Positions 58,796 to 64,000 of a stretch of DNA of 64,000 bases are shown in pieces. The translations under genes and the position numbers were made by a program. This DNA comes from Salinibacterium amurskyense (GTDB lineage Bacteria; Actinomycetota; Actinomycetes; Actinomycetales; Microbacteriaceae). Under the pieces are notes generated by a model. The model was given only the letters and a program-made list of their open reading frames with translations. It made no database searches and had not been told where the DNA came from. Numbering within the stretch: the stretch's first letter is position 1; each line of letters begins with the position of its first letter. The stretch spans positions 558,001-622,000 of the forward strand of contig NZ_PGFH01000002.1 of NCBI RefSeq assembly GCF_002797685.1, in the 5' to 3' direction.

Positions 58796-59467
58796 CTAGC
58801 TGGCGTGAAAGCGAGCCTCGACGCTTGCGGCGACGGAAATCTTCTCTGGCTTGAGTGCCAGCTGGCCTCCGTCACCGGGGGCGCCCATCATCCGCAGGGA
58901 TGCCCGTGCTCCGCTGCCGGCAGAGTCAGAACCGGGGCCGACGTCAGCGAGCATTCCCGGATCGGCGATTGCTGTTGTGGTGACTTCAGAGAGCCCGACG
59001 CTTTCGGCATATTCGCGAGCCTTGGTATAGGCATCGATAACGGCGAGGTGCCGAGCGTCAGCGAGGGCCGCCCGAGTGGCTTCCTCGGTGAGTTCCCATT
59101 CGACAAGCGTCACGGTCGTATGGTCAACGGCGCTCACGTATTCAATGAATAGCGCCAGAGCGTCAAAATCTCGAAAGCGAGCGATGTACCCGATGGCGGC
59201 GGAGTAGACCAAGGGGAGTTGCTCCCCGGCGTTGTTCCACGGCCGTTGTGATGTCACACGAACGGTGTCAGATGACCAGCGCGTAATCGCACCATCGTTC
59301 GAGGCGAGCTGAGTGAGGAGGGCATGAACCCGGCCCGACGACTGCATGGCAGCATCGAAGACTTCACTCCGATCGGGGCCATCAATGGCCACCGATAGGT
59401 GCACAATTCCGCGTTCGGCAGCGTGCCACGACTCGTGCTCACCTCGAACGGTGATGACAAGAGGCAT
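58796..59467 (-). CDS. SIMPL domain-containing protein (DUF541)
   Basis: 223 residues. VITVRGEHESWHAAERGIVHLSVAIDG, SSDTVRVTSQRPWNN, and ARFRDFDALALFIEYVSAVD are the pattern of SIMPL/DUF541 proteins, which have a periplasmic-kinase-interacting relative but no defined activity in actinobacteria. No signal peptide, so it is probably cytoplasmic. Directly follows the glutaredoxin-like gene (2-nt gap) in the same operon. Confidence 0.8.
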   Translation of the reverse strand: MPLVITVRGEHESWHAAERGIVHLSVAIDGPDRSEVFDAAMQSSGRVHALLTQLASNDGAITRWSSDTVRVTSQRPWNNAGEQLPLVYSAAIGYIARFRDFDALALFIEYVSAVDHTTVTLVEWELTEEATRAALADARHLAVIDAYTKAREYAESVGLSEVTTTAIADPGMLADVGPGSDSAGSGARASLRMMGAPGDGGQLALKPEKISVAASVEARFHAS

Positions 59468-59469
59468 TG

Positions 59470-59742
59470 CTAGATAGCGCCGAGCTCTGCCAGCTTCGTC
59501 TTGAGGTCGTTATCGCTGGGCTCGACCTGGAAGGTTCCGTCAGTGAAGTGAACAACGGGGATGTTGAGGCGACCGCTGATGGCGTGTGCACGATCGGCAG
59601 CCGTCGGGTCCTTCTCAACGTCGATCTTCTCCCACTCAATGTCGAGCGAGTTGAGCAGTGCTTCGGAGCGGCGGCAGTCGCGGCACCAGTCTGCTCCGTA
59701 CATGGTTACTTTTGCGGGGTTAGCGGTAGTTGTTTCACTCAT
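59470..59742 (-). CDS. Glutaredoxin-like protein (mycoredoxin family)
   Basis: 90 residues. Thioredoxin-fold redoxin with the motif ADWCRDCRRSEALL (CxxC), then IDVEKDPTAADRAHAISGRLNIPVVHF with the cis-Pro. Mycoredoxins reduce mycothiol mixed disulfides in actinobacteria; the CRDC motif differs from the CPYC of mycoredoxin-1, so the exact partner is uncertain. TAAGTT lies 6 nt before the ATG, suggesting a leaderless start. Confidence 0.88.
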   Translation of the reverse strand: MSETTTANPAKVTMYGADWCRDCRRSEALLNSLDIEWEKIDVEKDPTAADRAHAISGRLNIPVVHFTDGTFQVEPSDNDLKTKLAELGAI

Positions 59743-59748
59743 AACCCC

Positions 59749-59754
59749 AACTTA
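59749..59754 (-). promoter_or_regulatory. -10 box (TAAGTT), leaderless start
   Basis: TAAGTT followed by 6 nt and the ATG at 59742. Confidence 0.4.
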
Positions 59755-59947
59755 CTTCTCGTCGACTGGATGTGGGTGGTGCGTTCGCTGGCAGCGTGCG
59801 CTGAGCCGGTGCGGCACGTTCCACCCGCGCTCTCCGCTGGGTGCTTGCTCAACGGGCTGGTTTGTCTCAGGATTGTGACCTATCATTGAGGGCTGCCCAT
59901 TCGTGAGCAGTATTGATAACTCCACAGCGCGACAACGACCCACACAG

Positions 59948-60323
59948 GGGGATGATCGGTTTCGACATTGCCTGCAAAACTGTGAGAAGCGGGTCGAGAA
60001 TGCAGCCTTATCTCGTTAACGATGACTGCAAACTATAAGTGCCAATTCAAAGCGCACTGACTTCGCCCTCGCTGCCTAAGCGAGCGCACTAAAGAAGTCC
60101 GTCAGACCGGGAATGCTCTCTACTCGGATTCTGGCGCAATTTAGAGAGATTGCTGCGTAGTTACGCCTGAGGGCTACGTGGGACTTGCACTCTGGCTGGG
60201 CTCGTTGACCTAGGTGCTTGTGGCAAAGGTCAGAGCCGAGTAGAACGTCTGCACAAGCTACACCCGTAGAAGGCATGGAATTACAGCAGTGGACGGGGGT
60301 TCAATTCCCCCCATCTCCACCAC
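59948..60323 (+). ncRNA. ssrA: Transfer-messenger RNA (tmRNA)
   Basis: About 376 nt ending in an encoded CCA. The 5' end GGGGATG pairs with CATCTCC just before ACCA (one G-U pair), forming the tRNA-like acceptor stem; CGGTTTCGAC and GGGTTCAATTCCC complete the tRNA-like domain. The tag reading frame starts at the GCC at 60041 and ends with TAA at 60077-60079: ANSKRTDFALAA. With SmpB it frees stalled ribosomes and marks the nascent peptide for proteolysis. Confidence 0.97.
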
Positions 60324-60349
60324 CGGTCGTTGTCGCGTTGTGAGAGTTC

Positions 60350-60390
60350 TTTCGCCAGCAGAGCAACTCTGCTGGCGAAAGTTCTTTCCC
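60350..60390. terminator. Bidirectional terminator between ssrA and galK
   Basis: Perfect 15-bp stem CTTTCGCCAGCAGAG / CTCTGCTGGCGAAAG with a CAA loop, followed by TTCTTTCC on the plus strand. It ends tmRNA transcription and lies just beyond the galK stop codon on the other strand. Confidence 0.85.
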
Positions 60391-60409
60391 ACGAATCGTT
60401 CTGTGGCCG

Positions 60410-61600
60410 CTACTTTTTCGTGGCTGTTCCGCTGGTGCGCTCGGCACCGCGCGACGGAGTCACCGTGAAGGTGACGGGTGCCGTAAAGCCAGCCGCGGCG
60501 AATGCTGCGTGAACCGCAGTTTCCACGGTCGTAACGAGAGCGTGCGGCACGAGGGCGATTGCTGCTCCGCCAAAGCCACCGCCGGTCATCCGGGCGCCGA
60601 TGGCTCCGTTGTCGCGTGCCGTTTCCACGGCGAGGTCGAGTTCGGGAATCGAGATCTCGAAGTCATCGCGCATCGAGACGTGCGAGGCATCGAGCAGCGC
60701 CCCGATGGCGAGCGGGCCTTCGTCGTTCAGAGCCCGAACGGTGTCGAGCACTCGCTGGTTTTCGGTGACGACGTGGCGCACCCGGCGATAGGAGACGTCG
60801 TCAAGCAGCTCCTTCGCGCGATCGAGGTCGGTGACGTTCACGTCGCGCAGCGAGGAAGCACCCATTGCGGCAGCTCCTGCTTCGCACGCGGCGCGACGTT
60901 CGGAGTATCCGCCGGTGGCATGCGAGTGCGATACGCGCGTGTCCATGACAAGGATGCTCAGCTCGGCTTTCGCCAGGCCAAGTGGCACTACTTCGGCGTC
61001 GAGCGAGCGGCAGTCGAGAAAGACCGCTGAATCGGTGGCGCCGAGGAGTGACGCCGATTGATCCATGATGCCGGTGGGGGCACCAACAACCTCATTTTCG
61101 GCAAGCTGCCCGACCTTGGCGAGTTTTTCGCGTGTAAATCCGAGGCTCCAGAGATCGTTGAGCGCTAGCGCAACCGAACTTTCGATGGCGGCGGATGACG
61201 ACAGCCCTGCCCCCACTGGAACGGTCGAGTCGATAAGAATGTCCACGCCGCTGACGCGGCTCAGGTCGGCGCCGTGCTGGCCGAGCGCCCAGGCGACTCC
61301 GAGCGGGTAGGCGCTCCAACCGGTGATCTCACCCGCAGCGCGGGCAGCATCGAGAGCGGCGAGCTCGAATTGAACCGAGGTGTCGTCGAAGGTGCTCGTC
61401 ACTCGAATAGTTCCGTCAGCGCGCAGTCCGACAGCGGCGCGGGTGCGCCGATCGATCGCGAACGGCAGCACGAAGCCTTCGTTGTAGTCGGTGTGTTCTC
61501 CGATGAGGTTCACGCGGCCCGGCGCCGACCAGATGCCTTCCGGTGCGTGGCCGGTCAGTTCGGTGAAGTTCGTGATGAGGTCGTGTTCGGTGGTGCTCAT
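60410..61600 (-). CDS. galK: Galactokinase
   Basis: 396 residues, GHMP kinase. Signature GRVNLIGEHTDYNEGFVLPFAI, the ATP loop VPVGAGLSSSAAIE, DQSASLLG and C-terminal MTGGGFGGAAIAL. Phosphorylates alpha-D-galactose to galactose 1-phosphate, the first step of the Leloir pathway. It is the last gene of galE-galT-galK and its ATG overlaps the galT stop by 4 nt. Confidence 0.97.
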   Translation of the reverse strand: MSTTEHDLITNFTELTGHAPEGIWSAPGRVNLIGEHTDYNEGFVLPFAIDRRTRAAVGLRADGTIRVTSTFDDTSVQFELAALDAARAAGEITGWSAYPLGVAWALGQHGADLSRVSGVDILIDSTVPVGAGLSSSAAIESSVALALNDLWSLGFTREKLAKVGQLAENEVVGAPTGIMDQSASLLGATDSAVFLDCRSLDAEVVPLGLAKAELSILVMDTRVSHSHATGGYSERRAACEAGAAAMGASSLRDVNVTDLDRAKELLDDVSYRRVRHVVTENQRVLDTVRALNDEGPLAIGALLDASHVSMRDDFEISIPELDLAVETARDNGAIGARMTGGGFGGAAIALVPHALVTTVETAVHAAFAAAGFTAPVTFTVTPSRGAERTSGTATKK

Positions 61601-62706
61601 GCTCGTTCGATAGCCTCTCGGATGGTGGCGGCTGCGGCTTCGGGGGTGACGTCGCCAATCCAGGCGCCCATTGCTGACTCGGAGCCGGCGAGGTACTTCA
61701 GCTTGTCTGCCGACCGTCGCGGCGACGTCAGTTGCAAGTGCAGGCGGAAGGTATCGCGTGCTCGATTGACGGGGGCTTGATGCCAGGCCGCGATGTATGG
61801 AGTGGGGGTGTCATAGATGGCATCGACTCCGCGCAGCAGTTTCAAGTAAAGACCCGCGAGTTCATCGCGTTCCGCTTCGGATGTCGAAGCGAAGTCGGGC
61901 ACGTGGCGGTGCGGCATCATGTGAATCTCGATGGGCCAGCGCGCGGCGAAGGGCACGAATGCGGTCCAGTGCTCTCCGCTCGAGACAACACGATCACCGG
62001 CCCGTTCGAAGTCGAGGATGTCCTGAAACATAGTGGGCGAGGTGCGCTCGATGGAGTCGAGGGTCCGCTGAGTTTTCGGCGTGATGTAGGGGTACGAGTA
62101 GATCTGGCCGTGGGGATGATGCAGGGTCACGCCGATCGCTTCACCTCGGTTTTCAAAGGGGAAGACCTGCTGCACGCCGTCGAGCGCGGAGAGCGCTTCA
62201 GTGCGGTCGGCCCATGCTTCGATCACCGTGCGGGCGCGGCTTTCGGTTTGTGTGCCGAATGATCCTTCGTGGTCGGGGCTGAAACATACGACCTCGCAGC
62301 GTCCGATGGAGCTGCGTGTGCGACCCAACCCGAGCTCTGCCAGATCGTCAAGCCCGGCGGGAGCGTTCTCGCTCCCGGCAAGGGCGGGTCCAAATGAGGG
62401 CGAACGGTTCTCGAACACCGCTACGTCATAGAGAGCCGGAACCTCGGAGGGGTTGCTCGCCGTTTGTGGCGCGAGTGGGTCCTGATCGGCGGGCGGCAAG
62501 AACACACGGTTCTGGCGCGCTGCCGCGATCGATACCCATTCGCCGGTGAGGATGTCTTGGCGCATAGTGGCTGTGGCGGGGCGAGGGTCGAGCGTGCGGC
62601 TGTCGACCGAGCGCTCGTCGCCGAGCGTCGTGTCCGCATCATCGAAGTAAATGAGTTCGCGACCGTCGTTCAAGGTCGTCGGGCGCTTGGCGATCTTTGC
62701 GGTCAT
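61597..62706 (-). CDS. galT: Galactose-1-phosphate uridylyltransferase
   Basis: 369 residues. Active-site HHPHGQIYSYPYITP (the nucleophilic His in HPHGQ), plus EIHMMPHRHVPDF. It exchanges the UMP group between UDP-glucose and galactose 1-phosphate. Overlaps galE before and galK after by 4 nt each, so all three are translationally coupled. Confidence 0.97.
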   Translation of the reverse strand: MTAKIAKRPTTLNDGRELIYFDDADTTLGDERSVDSRTLDPRPATATMRQDILTGEWVSIAAARQNRVFLPPADQDPLAPQTASNPSEVPALYDVAVFENRSPSFGPALAGSENAPAGLDDLAELGLGRTRSSIGRCEVVCFSPDHEGSFGTQTESRARTVIEAWADRTEALSALDGVQQVFPFENRGEAIGVTLHHPHGQIYSYPYITPKTQRTLDSIERTSPTMFQDILDFERAGDRVVSSGEHWTAFVPFAARWPIEIHMMPHRHVPDFASTSEAERDELAGLYLKLLRGVDAIYDTPTPYIAAWHQAPVNRARDTFRLHLQLTSPRRSADKLKYLAGSESAMGAWIGDVTPEAAAATIREAIERA

Positions 62707-63680
62707 TCTGCACTTCCTTCTTCTGCGCGCAGGCGGGCTTCCCAGGCGCTGCGGACCATCTCTTCGGCGGTGTGACGCATCTTCCAGTCCAGGTCGCGGG
62801 CGGCAAGGTCACCGTTCGCCACGATCCGCGGTGGATCTCCGGCACGGCGATCGGCGATTTCTGGGGTGAAGGGGATGCCGGTCACGGATGCCACGGCCGT
62901 CATGATTTCGGCAACGGAGAGTCCGTCTCCACTTCCCAAGTTGTAGGCCGGTTCGATGCTGTCGTGCGCTTCGAGGCGCTGTGCTGCAGCCACGTGGGCT
63001 GCAGCGATGTCAGCAACGTGAACGTAGTCGCGCACGTTGGTGCCATCCGGGGTGGGGTAATCGTTGCCGTTGATCCGTGGCGTCTTGCCCGCAACGAGCG
63101 CTTCGAACACGAGCGGGAACAGGTTGTGGGGGCTCGTGTCGTAGACCGCGGCATCTCCGGAACCGACAACGTTGAAGTAGCGAAGTGAGGCGTGGCGAAG
63201 ACCGGTGGCGACTTCCTGGTCGCGCAGCAGCCACTCGCCGATGAGCTTCGATTCTCCGTAGGGGGAGAGGGGCGCCTTCGCGGTCGCCTCGGTGACCTGG
63301 TCGACATCCGGGGTTCCGAATACAGCGGCGCTCGACGAGAAGACGATCTGTTCGACGTCGCACTCGGCCATCGCCTCGAGCAGCGCGAGAGTTCCGGTCA
63401 CGTTCTGGGCGTAGGTGTGAAGGGGGCGGTTCACGGAGACGCCGGCGTATTTGAAGCCCGCTACGTGGATGACTCCCGTGACGCGGTGCGTCTTCATCGC
63501 ATCCACGAGGGCGGCCTTGTCGAGGATGCTCGCCCGCACGAGCGGCACGCCCTCGGGAACGAACTTCTCGAATCCGCTTGAAAGGTCGTCCACGATTACG
63601 GTGTCTAATCCCGCGCTGATCAGGGCGCGCACCACGTGTGCGCCGATATAGCCGGCACCGCCGGTCACCATCCAAGTCAT
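62703..63680 (-). CDS. galE: UDP-glucose 4-epimerase
   Basis: 325 residues, extended SDR. NAD-binding VTGGAGYIGAHVVRAL, catalytic FSSSAAVFG and YGESK (YxxxK), and SLRYFNVVGSG. Regenerates UDP-glucose from UDP-galactose and supplies UDP-galactose for polymers. First gene of the operon; its promoter overlaps a palindrome about 65 nt upstream. ATG start. Confidence 0.97.
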   Translation of the reverse strand: MTWMVTGGAGYIGAHVVRALISAGLDTVIVDDLSSGFEKFVPEGVPLVRASILDKAALVDAMKTHRVTGVIHVAGFKYAGVSVNRPLHTYAQNVTGTLALLEAMAECDVEQIVFSSSAAVFGTPDVDQVTEATAKAPLSPYGESKLIGEWLLRDQEVATGLRHASLRYFNVVGSGDAAVYDTSPHNLFPLVFEALVAGKTPRINGNDYPTPDGTNVRDYVHVADIAAAHVAAAQRLEAHDSIEPAYNLGSGDGLSVAEIMTAVASVTGIPFTPEIADRRAGDPPRIVANGDLAARDLDWKMRHTAEEMVRSAWEARLRAEEGSAE

Positions 63681-63743
63681 CGTTGTCCCTTGTGTTGAAG
63701 CAGCGGTGGAGCGGCGATTGCAGCTCTACACCCTGTGATTGTC

Positions 63744-63760
63744 CAATAATATGATTATTG
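63744..63760. promoter_or_regulatory. Operator-like palindrome CAATAAT-ATG-ATTATTG in the galE promoter
   Basis: Perfect 7-bp arms with a 3-nt centre. It covers the -10 box of the galE promoter, so binding would exclude RNA polymerase. Its arms share CAATAA/TTATTGAG with the xylA operator. Confidence 0.65.
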
Positions 63761-63774
63761 AGTGCAGGCGTCTA
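63746..63774 (-). promoter_or_regulatory. Promoter of galE-galT-galK
   Basis: On the minus strand, -35 TAGACG (63769-63774), 17-nt spacer, -10 TATTAT (63746-63751), which matches the consensus in five of six bases. Confidence 0.6.
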
Positions 63775-63836
63775 CTCTGGGCGCCTGAACCACAGGTTAG
63801 GTGTCGGGGCGCCGGGTTGCCATGCTCCCAGGATTG

Positions 63837-64000
63837 CTAACGACGAATAAGTCGAAGTTCCCGGATGTTCGGATTGAAGTCCATCTCCCGCACCATGCCG
63901 TCGCGCATGAAGCGGTTCTTGGCATAGAAGGCACGCGCGCGAGGGTTTTGCTCGAGTACCCACACGCTAGCGGGGGCGCCGCCGAGCGCCGCGTCGATGA
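63837..64000 (-). CDS. GNAT-type N-acetyltransferase, C-terminal part (5' end outside window)
   Basis: 54 residues before the stop codon are visible, the frame running off the window end. VWVLEQNPRARAFYAKNRFMRDGM is the typical end of a GNAT domain (the acyl-CoA-binding helix and the N-x-x-A-x-x-F-Y motif). The substrate cannot be told. It is followed by the galE promoter region, so galE is transcribed separately. Confidence 0.75.
   Translation of the reverse strand, partial: IDAALGGAPASVWVLEQNPRARAFYAKNRFMRDGMVREMDFNPNIRELRLIRR

Noticed and set aside
59880-59947. Promoter of ssrA
   Set aside because: A TATTGA/TTGATA box is present about 30 nt upstream but no -35 with acceptable spacing could be fixed, so no promoter was annotated.

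Overview
The window is chromosomal DNA of a high-GC actinobacterium, most likely a Microbacteriaceae (Salinibacterium/Leifsonia/Cryobacterium-like). Evidence: a tmRNA whose tag reads ANSKRTDFALAA, an RF2 gene with no programmed frameshift, a DUF3039 protein, Flp/Tad genes of actinobacterial type, a LAXTG cell-wall sorting signal, and many genes with a TANNNT -10 box only 6-8 nt before the start codon (leaderless transcripts). No rRNA, CRISPR array, IS element or prophage was seen.

Layout. 1-6.4 kb: 3'-truncated DEAD-box helicase, then a wall-polymer cluster (CDP-glycerol glycerophosphotransferase-like enzyme, TagGH-type exporter, LicC-like cytidylyltransferase) with an EcsC-like protein. 6.5-10.4 kb: ABC ATPase with a huge low-complexity N-terminus plus its permease. 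10.5-17.6 kb: housekeeping (DUF3039, pncB, murI, rph, rdgB, HEAT protein, DedA) and an HxlR regulator/quinone-reductase pair. 17.65 kb: tRNA-Leu(UAG). 17.9-23.7 kb: clavaminate-synthase-like dioxygenase, a membrane protein, a conservon-like module (DUF2510/winged-helix protein, Roadblock, small GTPase) and a divergent MarR/EamA pair. 23.7-33.3 kb: xylose/pentoside region (xylB, xylA, monosaccharide ABC transporter, ROK regulator, GH1 glycosidase). 33.4-36 kb: SulP transporter with ArsR regulator, and a small membrane protein. 36-39 kb: Tad pilus motor genes (CpaF, TadB, TadC). 39-50.8 kb: two small envelope genes, a dynamin-like GTPase pair, an Ltp-repeat protein, a secreted PHB-depolymerase-type esterase, a LAXTG repeat surface protein, a Gfo/Idh/MocA oxidoreductase and a BCCT transporter. 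50.9-52.4 kb: Flp pilin-like, TadE and TadG-like genes, the other half of the pilus system. 52.5-60.4 kb: SDR protein, LysE and MFS transporters, then prfB-ftsE-ftsX-smpB-(SIMPL, glutaredoxin)-ssrA. 60.4-63.8 kb: galE-galT-galK. 63.8-64 kb: 3' part of a GNAT acetyltransferase.

How the parts work together. Pentose handling is a self-contained unit: import by the MmsA/B-type ABC system, isomerization by XylA, phosphorylation by XylB, with operator-like elements at both promoters of the divergent region and a ROK regulator at the end of the transporter operon. Galactose goes through the Leloir operon, whose -10 box lies inside a palindrome. SmpB and tmRNA give trans-translation; FtsEX controls septal peptidoglycan hydrolysis. 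The Tad motor and pilin halves, about 12 kb apart, would together make one pilus. The least explained items are the conservon-like G-protein module, the ABC ATPase with a ~510-residue disordered extension, the tandem dynamin-like GTPases and the Ltp/LAXTG surface proteins.
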